DNA from: Planctellipticum sp942493135
Lineage (GTDB): Bacteria; Planctomycetota; Planctomycetia; Planctomycetales; Planctomycetaceae
Assembly: GCA_942493135.1 (NCBI GenBank)
Contig: OW818684.1
Coordinates: 1,488,001 to 1,552,000 of the forward strand
Reading direction: 5' to 3'
Length of the DNA stretch: 64,000 nucleotides
Part shown: positions 43,547-52,248 of the stretch, piece by piece
Layout: the number at the start of each line of letters is the position of its first letter
Numbering within the stretch: the first letter of the stretch is position 1
Position numbers and translations under genes: made by a program
Notes under the pieces: model-generated
Seen by the model: only the letters and a program-made list of their open reading frames with translations
Told to the model about the DNA's origin: nothing
The model's database searches: none

Positions 43547-44836
43547 ATGAATTCCGTGACGTCGCGGCTCTCCGCCGCCTGTTTCCTGGCGCTCGTGACA
43601 GCCGACCCGCTGTCCGCCGAAAACTGGCCCAACTGGCGCGGCCCGCACAGCAACGGCATCTCGGACGAGAAGAACCTCCCCGCCGTGTTCGGCCCCGACA
43701 AGAACGTGGCCTGGAAGGTCAAGTTGCCCGGCCCGGCGGGCTCGACGCCGGTCATCTGGGGCGACAGGATCTTCCTGACCACGGTCAACGACAACGGCGA
43801 CCTGCTGCTGCTCGCCCTGGACACTACCGGTAAATCGCTCTGGGAACGGCAGATTTCCGGCGGCAACAAGAACGTCCGCGGGGATGAAGGGAATTCGGCG
43901 TCGAACTCCCCGCTGACTGACGGCAAATTCGTCTGGTCGCAGATGGCCGACGGCAAGCTCGCGTGTTTCGACTTTGACGGCAATGAGATCTGGAAAGTTG
44001 ACCTGCAGGCGCGGTACGGCAAGTTCTCGATTCAATTCGGGATGACGTCCACGCCGGTGCTGGATGATGGCGTCCTGTATCTGCAACTCATTCACGGCGA
44101 AGGAGATGTCAAAACTCGCGAAGCCTGCGTGGTGGCCCTGAAAGCCGCCACCGGCAAGCAGATCTGGCGCGTCGACCGTTCCAGCGACGCCTACGCCGAG
44201 AACGAGCACTCCTATGCCTCCCCTGTCATCTACCAGGATGACCGGCAGAAGTATCTGCTGACGCACGGAGCGGACTACATCGTCGCTCATCGCCTGAGCG
44301 ACGGCTCCGAAATCTGGCGCTGCGGCGAACTCAACCGCAAGGGGAACTACGATCCGACGCTGCGGTTCGTCGCCTCGCCGGTTGCCGTTCCGGGACTGAT
44401 TGTCGTCCCGACCGCCAAGAAGGGACCGGTGCTCGCTCTGAAGCCGGACGGGACGGGCGACATCACTCGCAAGCCGGAATTCCACATCTGGACCTGGGAA
44501 CGGACACCCGACGTCCCGTCGCCGCTGATCGCAGACGGCCTCGTTTACCTGTGCATGGCGGACGGCAATCTGAACGTGCTGGAGGCGGATACCGGCAAGG
44601 AGCTCTACTTCGAGCGGACCCATCGCCAGCGCCACCGGGCCTCGCCGGTCCTGGCCGACGGCAAGCTGTACCTCGTCGCCCGCGACGGAAAAGTGAACGT
44701 GATCAAGGCCGGACCGAAGTTTGACGTCCTTGCCGAAAACGACCTGGGCGAAGATATTTCTTCGTCCCCGGCGATCTCCAACGGGACAATCTACCTGCGA
44801 ACCTACCAGCATCTGTGGGCGATTCGCCAGAAGTAG
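43547..44836 (+). CDS. Secreted PQQ-binding-like beta-propeller protein
   Basis: A 429-residue protein with a signal peptide (LSAACFLALVTADPLSA). WPNWRGPHSNGIS is the usual opening of the planctomycete PQQ-propeller family, and several blades read as VIWGDRIFLTTVNDNGDLLLLALDTTGKSLWER and related repeats. No quinoprotein cofactor residues can be set from sequence. It is probably exported; function may be binding or redox. A strong terminator follows the gene. Confidence 0.84.
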   Translation: MNSVTSRLSAACFLALVTADPLSAENWPNWRGPHSNGISDEKNLPAVFGPDKNVAWKVKLPGPAGSTPVIWGDRIFLTTVNDNGDLLLLALDTTGKSLWERQISGGNKNVRGDEGNSASNSPLTDGKFVWSQMADGKLACFDFDGNEIWKVDLQARYGKFSIQFGMTSTPVLDDGVLYLQLIHGEGDVKTREACVVALKAATGKQIWRVDRSSDAYAENEHSYASPVIYQDDRQKYLLTHGADYIVAHRLSDGSEIWRCGELNRKGNYDPTLRFVASPVAVPGLIVVPTAKKGPVLALKPDGTGDITRKPEFHIWTWERTPDVPSPLIADGLVYLCMADGNLNVLEADTGKELYFERTHRQRHRASPVLADGKLYLVARDGKVNVIKAGPKFDVLAENDLGEDISSSPAISNGTIYLRTYQHLWAIRQK

Positions 44837-44862
44837 CTTCTCCCGTGTTTCAGGGTCCACGT

Positions 44863-44906
44863 TGCGGACGGTCGCAGGCCAGACACTGCGACCGTCCGCA
44901 TCTTTT
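44863..44906 (+). terminator. Intrinsic terminator after the PQQ-propeller gene
   Basis: TGCGGACGGTCGCAG and CTGCGACCGTCCGCA form a 15-bp perfect stem (44863-44877 with 44886-44900) around an 8-base loop, followed by TCTTTT. It separates the PQQ-propeller gene from the methyltransferase. Confidence 0.88.
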
Positions 44907-44920
44907 CAGGAGGCATCACC

Positions 44921-45943
44921 ATGGCCGACGACCTGACCCCCGCCGACCCGTCGGTCGTGCTCGACCTGATGGAGGCCTTCCGCCGGTCGAAGACCATGTT
45001 TGCCGCCGTCTCGATCGGGGTCTTCGACGAACTCGCCAATGGACCGCAGACGCTGCAATCGCTGACGGCATCACTCGCCGCCAATGAAGATGCGCTGGAG
45101 CGGCTGCTGGGTGCCTGCGTCTGCCTGCAGCTCCTTCAGCGTCAGGGCGACGCTTACGCGAACACGCCGACCGCAGCGGCCTTTCTCTGCCAGCAGAGCC
45201 CGCAACGACTGACCGGTTACATCAATTTCTCCAATACAGTGATGTGGCAGCTCTGGTCCCATCTCGAAGACGCCGTGCGGGAGGGAACCCACCGCTGGCA
45301 GCAGACTTATGGCTGGGACGGCCCGATCTTCGCCAGCTTCTTCAAGACTGAGGAGTCGCTGCACGAGTTCCTGATGGGGATGAACGGCTACGGGCTGATC
45401 AGCTCACCCCACGTCGTAGCCGCGTTCAATCTGTCCGGCTATCACCGGCTGGTCGACCTGGGGGGCGCGACGGGACACCTCGCAATCGCGGCCTGTCGAC
45501 GGTACTCCCACCTTCAGGCGACCGTGTTCGATCTGCCGGACGCGATGCCGCTCGCCCAAACGACGATCGACGGCTCCGGCGTCGCCGACCGGATAGAGCT
45601 CGTGCCCGGCGATTTCTTCCAGGACGAACTGCCGGAGGGGGATCTCTTCGCCCTGGGACGGATTCTCCACGACTGGAACGAGGAGAAGATTATCTGTCTG
45701 CTGGAGAAGATCTATGCCCGGCTCCCGGAGGGGGGCGCGCTCTTGATCGCGGAAAAGCTGATCACCGAGGAACGGGACGGTCCGCGCTGGGCGCTCATGC
45801 AGTCTTTGAATATGTTGACCTGCACAGAGGGGAAAGAACGGACCCTCACCGAATATGAAAACTTGCTGAAGCTGGTCGGATTCTCGCAGGTCTCCGGCTG
45901 CCGCACATCGTCGCCGCTCGACGCCACGCTCGCCATCAAGTAG
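44921..45943 (+). CDS. O-methyltransferase, acetylserotonin-type family
   Basis: A 340-residue protein. The N-terminal dimerisation domain (LMEAFRRSKTMFAAVSIGVFDEL) is followed by a SAM-binding domain: LVDLGGATGHLAIAACRRY, ATVFDLPDAM and ERIELVPGDFF-type text. The general-base His is in FALGRILHDWNEEK. Such enzymes methylate hydroxyl groups of small molecules, often in secondary metabolism. The substrate is unknown. GGAGG precedes ATG 44921. Confidence 0.84.
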   Translation: MADDLTPADPSVVLDLMEAFRRSKTMFAAVSIGVFDELANGPQTLQSLTASLAANEDALERLLGACVCLQLLQRQGDAYANTPTAAAFLCQQSPQRLTGYINFSNTVMWQLWSHLEDAVREGTHRWQQTYGWDGPIFASFFKTEESLHEFLMGMNGYGLISSPHVVAAFNLSGYHRLVDLGGATGHLAIAACRRYSHLQATVFDLPDAMPLAQTTIDGSGVADRIELVPGDFFQDELPEGDLFALGRILHDWNEEKIICLLEKIYARLPEGGALLIAEKLITEERDGPRWALMQSLNMLTCTEGKERTLTEYENLLKLVGFSQVSGCRTSSPLDATLAIK

Positions 45944-45969
45944 CCGCCCGGCCCCGAGGAACGTTCCGC

Positions 45970-46260
45970 ATGTCCGAGTCGACCGGTTCCGCCTGCCTGC
46001 GCTGCACTTACCACGGCCGAGTGCAGGGCGTCGGTTTCCGCGCCACGACGGCGTCAATCGCAGCCCGTTACCCGGTCAAGGGTTACGTCCGAAACCAGCC
46101 TGACGGGACCGTGGAGATCCTCGTCGTCGGCAGCCCGACGGTGATCGGGGAATTCCGGGGAGAGCTCCACCGCCGAATGGCGGGGGCTATTTCCCGGATC
46201 GATGAGGAGTCGGCGGAACTGCCTCCCAACTGCACCGGCTTCCAGATTCGTTACTCCTGA
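45970..46260 (+). CDS. Acylphosphatase
   Basis: A 96-residue protein. Both catalytic residues are present: Arg in VQGVGFRATT (R24) and Asn in YVRNQPDGTVEI (N42). It hydrolyses acyl phosphates such as 1,3-bisphosphoglycerate or carbamoyl phosphate. It follows the methyltransferase by 26 bases on the same strand, so they may be co-transcribed. Confidence 0.92.
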   Translation: MSESTGSACLRCTYHGRVQGVGFRATTASIAARYPVKGYVRNQPDGTVEILVVGSPTVIGEFRGELHRRMAGAISRIDEESAELPPNCTGFQIRYS

Positions 46261-46535
46261 CATGACAAAGTGTTCCGGTCGCACCGTCTGGCCCGCCGAC
46301 CCGGCCCGGCTTCCGGTTGGCGGACGACTTCCGTGGTTTCCTTCGCTCGGTGCGCTGCGTTACAGTGGAGAGCCCCGCGATGGATTGCATGCGTCTGCAG
46401 AAAACGGCCAGCGATCAGGCCACCGCAGGCGTAGCTGGGGTGCCGCGGCCGTCGCGAGAGCGCCGACAGTACGGCTCAGTCGTTGTCTCCAATCAATCAT
46501 CATCATCGTTTTCGATACTGACATTCGGGGAAGCC

Positions 46536-47489
46536 ATGAATCTGCAGACAGTGCTGTCGCCAGGAGTCCTTGCCGCGGCGGAAGGGGTCGGGACGTTTGA
46601 TCGCCTGAGCTGGATCCTCGTTGGAATCGGCTGCGCAGCGTTTCTCGTGGCCCTGGCCGCCTTGCGCTTTACGACCAAGGCCGGGATTATCGCCCGCGCC
46701 ACCACCAAGGAAGCCATCCGACAGCCGGTCTTCCTGCTCGCTCTGATCATTTCCGCCGTCGTCCTCCTAATCAACACCGTCCTGCCGTTCTTCACGCTGG
46801 GCGACGACATCAAGATGCTCAAGGACTGCGGACTGGCCACGCTGCTGATTTCCGGCCTGCTGATCGCCATCTGGACCGCCAGCACGAGCATTGCCGACGA
46901 AATCGAAGGCAAAACCGCGATGACCCTGCTGTCGAAACCGATCAACCGCCGACAGTTCGTGCTGGGCAAGTACATCGGCATCCTGCAGGCCGTGTTGATC
47001 TACCTGATTCCCCTCGCCATCCTGTTCCTTGCACTGATCTACTACAAAGTCGGCTACGACGCCAAGGAAGCCTCGGCCGCCACGCCGCCGACGCCCGCCG
47101 AGTGCTGGGCCGCGGTAACGCAGGTTGTTCCCGGTCTGCTGCTGCTGTTTATGGAAATCGCCGTCCTTTCCGCCGTCAGCGTGGCGATCTCGACCCGGCT
47201 GCCGATGGTCGTCAATCTCACCATCTGTTTCGCGGTCTTCGTGATCGGCCACCTGACCCCGCAGCTCGTCCAGTCCGGGCTCGGACAGCTCGAATTCGTC
47301 ACGTTCATGGCGCGATTTATCGCGACCCTGCTGCCGTCACTGGAGTTGTTCAACACCTCGGCGGCCGTCGCTACGGGCGATCTGGTTCCGCCGATTTACA
47401 TCGGATCGGCCGCGCTCTACGGTCTGTGTTACTGCGCCGCGGCAATTCTGCTGGCGTTCATCCTGTTTGAAGACCGCGATCTGGCCTGA
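46536..47489 (+). CDS. ABC-2-type transporter permease
   Basis: A 317-residue membrane protein with about six helices. It has the ABC-2 layout: LARATTKEAIRQPVFLLALI-like N-terminus, IADEIEGKTAMTLLSKPINRRQFVLGKYIG (the gating-helix region, highly typical) and ALLLLFMEIAVLSAVSVAISTRL. ATG 46536 with GGGGA upstream is chosen over a long Arg/Ser-rich N-terminal option. The partner ATPase gene is not adjacent; the next gene encodes a different, exporter-type protein. Confidence 0.84.
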   Translation: MNLQTVLSPGVLAAAEGVGTFDRLSWILVGIGCAAFLVALAALRFTTKAGIIARATTKEAIRQPVFLLALIISAVVLLINTVLPFFTLGDDIKMLKDCGLATLLISGLLIAIWTASTSIADEIEGKTAMTLLSKPINRRQFVLGKYIGILQAVLIYLIPLAILFLALIYYKVGYDAKEASAATPPTPAECWAAVTQVVPGLLLLFMEIAVLSAVSVAISTRLPMVVNLTICFAVFVIGHLTPQLVQSGLGQLEFVTFMARFIATLLPSLELFNTSAAVATGDLVPPIYIGSAALYGLCYCAAAILLAFILFEDRDLA

Positions 47490-47647
47490 CAGAAGCGGCG
47501 GTGTCCAGGACGACCAGCGACCTGGCCCAAAGATTTGCATCCGGATTTGAAAGGCGGACGCGGAGGCATCCGTCGGGGTTTGTGCCGGACGGATTGTGCC
47601 GGACCAGGGAGGCTGCGTTCGGAATCCGCCAGCCGGGAAGCTCCACC

Positions 47648-49690
47648 GTGTCCACCCCCAACGCCTTCAGCCGCACCTTCGCCAGTCGCGACCTCTTCCG
47701 CGGCGCCGCGGCCCTCGCACTCGCCTATGCCACGGTCGCCGCCGTCAGCCTGGCGATGCTGCTCGTCCATGCCGGACTCCTGGTTAGCCTGATGGCGGAG
47801 CGCGGACGCCTCATTGTCTCATTGACACCGGACGAAGCGCGGGAATTCGAACATCTGACGGGGCTCGACCTGCCGGATCCGGAAGCCGATCCCACTATCG
47901 AAGCCCTTCCCGCGAATCCGGCGGTAACGCCGCCGCCGGATGCGGAGGGCTCGCTCCCGCCCGATCAGCCTCCCACGCGAACTCAGTATATTTTTGACGA
48001 CCAGGGAATTCTCCCCAGCCTGTGGCGCGTTCACGACAAAGGGTGGGGAAAGCTCATCTGCCTCGGTTTTCGCAGCACTCCGGCAGTCCGCAGCAATGGC
48101 TCCGCGCTGATCTTCCTGCTCGCCGTCGGCGCCGCCTGGTACCTGCTGCGGGTTTTCTGCCTCTCCCGACTGCGCATGCTGAGCCGCCGCACGGCACTGG
48201 CCGTCACCACGCGACTCCGCAAAAGCCTCTATCGCCAGTCGCTCCGGCTGGGTCCAGAGGATCTCAGCGGGGATGGCGGGACCGAAGCCGCCCGGCTGTT
48301 CACCGTTCAGACGAATGTCGTTCAACAGGGCCTCTTTGACTGGATCACGCGCGTTATCCACTATCCGGTCGAACTGATCGCGGTGCTGCTGGTGGCGATT
48401 GGCGTTGACTTTTCGCTGACCCTCCAGTGGATCGTTCCGGTCGGCATGCTCTATTACCTCGTGCAGCGATTCCGCGCCCGAGCAGCCCACGACCGGCAAC
48501 TTGCCGAAGATCGGTCCCTGTCCGAAATCCGCATTCTCAGCGAGTCGCTGACGAAATCCCGCCTTGTCCGCGCCTATTCCCTCGAACAGACCGAACAGGC
48601 GCAGTTTGAAGGTCACCTGCACCGGTATGCGGAGAATTTCCGCCGCGCCGTCCGGACCGAAGACAACACGTTCTGGGTCGGCCTGGTCGCCCCGCTGATA
48701 GGCACTGCCCTGATCCTGTTTCTCCTGTTTCTGCTGGTGGCCCGCGGGCTCGTGGCTCCCGATGAGCTCTCCGTCGGCGGTGCCCTGGTGTTCCTCTCGG
48801 CTGTGGCTCTCGGACTGCGCGCCTTCGATTCCCTGTGGCGACTCCCGCAGATCCGCAGTCAGATCGCCGTCGCGGCCACCGCGATCTATCGCAATCTCGA
48901 TCAGACCCCGTCCGTCGGCCAGGCGGTCGGAGCCAAGTTCCTCCAACCGCTGTCGCGGACGCTCCACTTCGACAACGTCCATTACGCAGACGCCGACAAG
49001 CACAAGCTCCTCGACCGCGTCGACCTGCGGCTGATTGCCGGCAAGTCCTACGCCTTTGTTTCGATCGACCCGCTCGAAGCCAGGGCGCTGGCCAGCCTGC
49101 TCCCCCGCTTTATCGAACCCCAGCAGGGCCGCGTGCTGTACGACGGCGAAGATATCACCTGGGCCACGCTCGAATCCCTCCGCGCAGAAACGCTTTACGT
49201 GACCGGGGGAGACGCCCCGCTCTACGGCACAGTCTTCGACAACCTGCGCGCGGGCAATCCTGAGATTACTCTCCAGCAGGCGACCGATGCCGCTAAGACG
49301 GCGCACGCGCATAACTTCATCGTCCGTCTGTCGAACGGCTACGAAACTGTCCTCGGGGGCGTTGCAGGCGATCTCGATGCCGGCCAGGCGTTCCGCCTGA
49401 GCCTGGCGCGGGCGATCCTCCGCAACCCGGCCGTGCTGATCGTCGAAGAGCCTCAGCAACCGCTGGACGAAGACGCCAAAGCCTGGCTCTCCGATACCTA
49501 CGAACGGCTGCTGCCGGGTCGGACGGTCATCTACCTGCCATCCCGGCTCTCGACGCTCAAACGCGTCGACGAAGTGATTGTGATCGAGCACGGGCAGGTC
49601 GCCGCGGTTGGCCCGCAATCGGCGCTCGTCACCCAGTCACCGATCTACCGGCACTGGGAATACATGCACTTCAATGAGTTTCGGAAGTGA
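47648..49690 (+). CDS. ABC exporter homologue with degenerate ATPase domain
   Basis: About 680 residues from GTG 47648. The six-helix exporter domain is present, with an extra periplasmic insert near residues 60-125. The ATPase domain follows but has lost key residues. Walker A is SYAFVSIDPLEARA near 465 instead of GxxGxGKS/T. The signature is DLDAGQAFRLSLARAI. Walker B is VLIVEEPQQPLD instead of a D-E pair. The switch His is replaced (YLPSRLSTL). It would therefore not hydrolyse ATP alone. It may be a half-transporter with an active partner, or have a structural role. Confidence 0.82.
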   Translation: MSTPNAFSRTFASRDLFRGAAALALAYATVAAVSLAMLLVHAGLLVSLMAERGRLIVSLTPDEAREFEHLTGLDLPDPEADPTIEALPANPAVTPPPDAEGSLPPDQPPTRTQYIFDDQGILPSLWRVHDKGWGKLICLGFRSTPAVRSNGSALIFLLAVGAAWYLLRVFCLSRLRMLSRRTALAVTTRLRKSLYRQSLRLGPEDLSGDGGTEAARLFTVQTNVVQQGLFDWITRVIHYPVELIAVLLVAIGVDFSLTLQWIVPVGMLYYLVQRFRARAAHDRQLAEDRSLSEIRILSESLTKSRLVRAYSLEQTEQAQFEGHLHRYAENFRRAVRTEDNTFWVGLVAPLIGTALILFLLFLLVARGLVAPDELSVGGALVFLSAVALGLRAFDSLWRLPQIRSQIAVAATAIYRNLDQTPSVGQAVGAKFLQPLSRTLHFDNVHYADADKHKLLDRVDLRLIAGKSYAFVSIDPLEARALASLLPRFIEPQQGRVLYDGEDITWATLESLRAETLYVTGGDAPLYGTVFDNLRAGNPEITLQQATDAAKTAHAHNFIVRLSNGYETVLGGVAGDLDAGQAFRLSLARAILRNPAVLIVEEPQQPLDEDAKAWLSDTYERLLPGRTVIYLPSRLSTLKRVDEVIVIEHGQVAAVGPQSALVTQSPIYRHWEYMHFNEFRK

Positions 49691-49691
49691 G

Positions 49692-49717
49692 TTCGTCGAC
49701 GGTTGAGTGTCGACGAA
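49692..49717. terminator. Hairpin between convergent genes
   Basis: TTCGTCGAC and GTCGACGAA pair perfectly (9 bp) around an 8-base loop, two bases after the exporter stop. No T tract. It may serve the convergent FHA gene from the other side too. Confidence 0.5.
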
Positions 49718-49762
49718 GAGGCGAACTGCGCACTTATCAACGCTGAACCCTCAACGATTCCC

Positions 49763-50251
49763 CTACTCGCCGCTGAGCCATTCCAGCGCCTTGTCGTCAT
49801 CGTCTTTGAGATGCAACGGCTTCTTCGGAAGAGGCTTGGGGACGGCCGACGCGGTCTTCGGACGATCGGGCCTGCGTCGTTCGAGCCCCGCCTTTTCCAT
49901 CAGCGAATGCTCGAACGGGTTGTCCTCGATCGGAGGCGGCGGAGCCGTCGGGTCGGGCGTGTAGCACACCTCGAAACGGTACTTGGCGAACGCGAGCTCG
50001 TCGCCGGGTTTCAGGAACCGTTCGGCAACCCGGTCGCCGTTGACCTTGGTGCCATTCTGGCTCCCCAGATCGCGAACGTGCCAGTAGCCGTTAATCAGTT
50101 CCAGTTCGCTGTGCTGCGATGACACATTCGGGTAATCCAGAACAATGTCGCAACGACTGCGTCGACCGACCAGGAGCCGGGTTTTGAGCAGCGGAATCGG
50201 ATCGCCGCCCCCCATCGGGATCAGCTCGCCGTACGTCGTAATCTCTGCCAT
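49763..50251 (-). CDS. FHA-domain protein
   Basis: A 162-residue protein. The FHA domain has LLVGRRSRCDIVLDYPNVSSQHSELEL and LGSQNGTKVNG, with the phosphothreonine-binding GR, S and N residues. FHA domains bind phosphothreonine peptides, often of Ser/Thr kinases. The C-terminal 50 residues are basic and Pro-rich, without a further domain. ATG 50251 is preferred to a Met four residues earlier. Confidence 0.86.
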   Translation of the reverse strand: MAEITTYGELIPMGGGDPIPLLKTRLLVGRRSRCDIVLDYPNVSSQHSELELINGYWHVRDLGSQNGTKVNGDRVAERFLKPGDELAFAKYRFEVCYTPDPTAPPPPIEDNPFEHSLMEKAGLERRRPDRPKTASAVPKPLPKKPLHLKDDDDKALEWLSGE

Positions 50252-50713
50252 ATACAGGTCCACAGTTCTCGCAATGGCGACAGGTCAAGTCGATTCTGGC
50301 CCGCGGATCTATCGTACGTCCGTCCACAGTCCCGTCAATCGATGAAAACTACCAATAGTCCGCGGAGAACCCCGACCAATTCGCGAGTCCGGCAACCTTT
50401 TCGCAGACCTGCAGGTCCGTTGACGATCCGCCACGGACGGAACCCCACCGTTGTCGTCCGGAAACGCTCGCCGAGCATCCCTCCTGCACAAGCGGGTCAC
50501 TGAAATCTTCTGCAGAAAACGGTTAAGTCATCCGGGAGTGACTGGTTACAGCGTCGCGACAGCCGCCACACGCCCTGCGCAGGCCGAGCGAACGCCGGTC
50601 CGGCATGCCGTCTGCTGTGTGATCCCTCCGATCTCCAACGTTCCTCAGGTTCTCAGCCGGTTTGACGCCCGGACGCCTGACGGAAACTCGAACGCTCGCG
50701 ATCTCTCTGTGTG

Positions 50714-50752
50714 ACAGGCGGCCGGATTCACCCCCCGGCCGCCTGTTTTCTT
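50714..50752 (+). terminator. Strong intrinsic terminator upstream of metK
   Basis: ACAGGCGGCCGG and CCGGCCGCCTGT form a 12-bp perfect stem (50714-50725 with 50735-50746) around a 9-base loop, followed by TTTCTTT. No convincing gene precedes it on this strand, so it may end a small RNA. Confidence 0.85.
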
Positions 50753-50770
50753 TGTACGACGCTTGGTCGG

Positions 50771-50799
50771 TTGTGAGACGTTCCCCGGCACCCTACAAT
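50771..50799 (+). promoter_or_regulatory. metK promoter
   Basis: TTGTGA (50771-50776) and TACAAT (50794-50799) are separated by exactly 17 bases, as in sigma-70 promoters. The expected start near 50806 gives a leader of about 80 bases. Confidence 0.68.
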
Positions 50800-50885
50800 T
50801 CGTGCTTTCCGGCGCAGAGTCCGGGTCGAGTCATGAGTCGCGAGGCGCCATCAGGGCGGCCGCCGGGTTGGGAGCCGACGTCAGC

Positions 50886-52067
50886 ATGTCGAATTATTTC
50901 TTCACCAGTGAATCCGTGAGTATGGGGCACCCGGACAAGTTGTCCGATCAAGTCTCCGACGGCATTCTTGACGCTTTGCTGGCCCAGGATCCCCGCTCCC
51001 GCGTGGCCTGCGAAACGCTCTGCACCACCGACTTTCTCTGCCTCGCCGGCGAAATCACCACCAAAGCTCAGGTTGACTATACCGCGATCGCCCGCAAGGT
51101 CTGCCGCGAAGTCGGCTACACGAGCGACGATATTGGCTTTAACGCCGATACCTGCGAAGTTCTGGTCAAGTTGCACAGCCAGAGCCCGGACATCGCCATG
51201 GGCGTCGACCGCGACGGCGCTGGCGATCAGGGCCTGATGTTCGGCTACGCGTGCAACCAGACTGAGGAGTACATGCCGCTGCCGATCGCCCTGGCCCACC
51301 GCATCATCAACCGGATCACCGAGGCCCGCCAGAAGGGCGAAGTCGACTGGCTCCGTCCGGACAGCAAGAGCCAGGTCACCGTCGAGTACGACGACCAGAA
51401 CCGCGCGGTCGGCATCGCCGCGATCGTCCTCTCCACCCAGCACAGCGAGAAGGCGACGCAGCAGCAGATTTCGGACTTCGTCACCAGCGAAGTCATCAAC
51501 AAGTCCGTCCCAGGCCATCTGCTCTCCAAAAACACTAAGTACCACATCAATCCGACCGGCCGATTCGTCGTCGGCGGACCGCACGGCGACACGGGCCTGA
51601 CCGGCCGCAAGATCATCGTCGACACGTATGGCGGCTGGGGCCGGCACGGCGGCGGCGCCTTCAGCGGAAAGGATCCCACGAAGGTCGACCGCTCGGCCGC
51701 TTACATGGCCCGCCACGTGGCCAAGAACATCGTCGCCGCGGGCCTGGCCAGCGAATGTGAAGTTCAGCTCGCCTACGCCATCGGCGTCGCTGAGCCGGTC
51801 AGCATCCACATCGAAACTAATGGCACGGCTGTCGTTCCGGAAGAGAAGATTGTGGCCCTCGTCCGCGAGCACTTCCGGCTGAACCCGCTGGGGATTATCG
51901 AATCGCTCCAGCTCCGCCGGCCGATCTATCAGAAGACCGCCAGCGGCGGCCACTTCGGCCGTAACGACGCAGACTTCACCTGGGAAGCGGTCAGCAAGGC
52001 CGCCGATCTCCGCAAGGCGGCCGGTCTGGGGAGCGACAACTTCAAGCCGCAGTTCGGCACGGTCTGA
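50886..52067 (+). CDS. metK: S-adenosylmethionine synthetase
   Basis: A 393-residue enzyme that makes S-adenosylmethionine from methionine and ATP. Motifs: SVSMGHPDKLSDQ, DRDGAGDQGLMFGYA, IIVDTYGGWGRHGGGAFSGKDPTKVDRSAAY. Length is normal for the family. ATG 50886 begins the conserved N-terminus (MSNYFFTSESV). Strong promoter, and a hairpin terminator after the stop. It supplies the methyltransferases seen elsewhere in the window. Confidence 0.96.
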   Translation: MSNYFFTSESVSMGHPDKLSDQVSDGILDALLAQDPRSRVACETLCTTDFLCLAGEITTKAQVDYTAIARKVCREVGYTSDDIGFNADTCEVLVKLHSQSPDIAMGVDRDGAGDQGLMFGYACNQTEEYMPLPIALAHRIINRITEARQKGEVDWLRPDSKSQVTVEYDDQNRAVGIAAIVLSTQHSEKATQQQISDFVTSEVINKSVPGHLLSKNTKYHINPTGRFVVGGPHGDTGLTGRKIIVDTYGGWGRHGGGAFSGKDPTKVDRSAAYMARHVAKNIVAAGLASECEVQLAYAIGVAEPVSIHIETNGTAVVPEEKIVALVREHFRLNPLGIIESLQLRRPIYQKTASGGHFGRNDADFTWEAVSKAADLRKAAGLGSDNFKPQFGTV

Positions 52068-52096
52068 TGACCGCCGGTTGAGACGATGAACGAATG

Positions 52097-52125
52097 CAAC
52101 GGGGAGCCACCATGGCTCCCCGTTG
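52097..52125 (+). terminator. Hairpin terminator after metK
   Basis: CAACGGGGAGCCA and TGGCTCCCCGTTG form a 13-bp perfect stem (52097-52109 with 52113-52125) around a 3-base loop, 30 bases after the metK stop. The following T tract is weak. Confidence 0.75.
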
Positions 52126-52138
52126 TCATTGATCGGGT

Positions 52139-52219
52139 GGCTGGGTCGGAGTCTTCGACGACCCAGAGCCAGCGAGACCCCCTTCGGAAACCTGGGTCGT
52201 CGAGGACTCCGACCCAGCC
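52139..52219. repeat. 28-bp inverted repeat between metK and the next gene
   Basis: Arms 52139-52166 and 52192-52219 are complementary over 28 bases with one mismatch; core GGCTGGGTCGGAGTC. The loop is 25 bases. It looks like a dispersed palindromic repeat, or a bidirectional terminator of convergent genes. Confidence 0.75.
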
Positions 52220-52248
52220 CCCCTCTCCGGCCCGCTCACTCCTCCGTT

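Larger units (their letters stand above)
50252..50885. other. Intergenic region with terminator and metK promoter
   Basis: Holds the FHA upstream region, a strong terminator (50714-50752) and the metK promoter (50771-50799), leaving a leader of about 80 bases. A plus-strand reading frame ending at 50714 looks random in composition. No known SAM riboswitch fold could be made out by eye in the leader. Confidence 0.55.

Noticed and set aside
47819..49618. Long minus-strand reading frame of 599 codons
   Set aside because: Antisense to the ABC exporter homologue, whose transmembrane and ATPase-domain order is clear.
50451..50714. Small protein-coding gene upstream of metK
   Set aside because: Composition is Arg/Pro/Ser/Thr-rich and looks random, there is no ribosome binding site, and its stop coincides with the terminator stem.
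50806..50885. SAM riboswitch in the metK leader
   Set aside because: No SAM-I, SAM-II or SAM-IV signature could be recognised by eye in the short leader; a covariance-model search would settle it.
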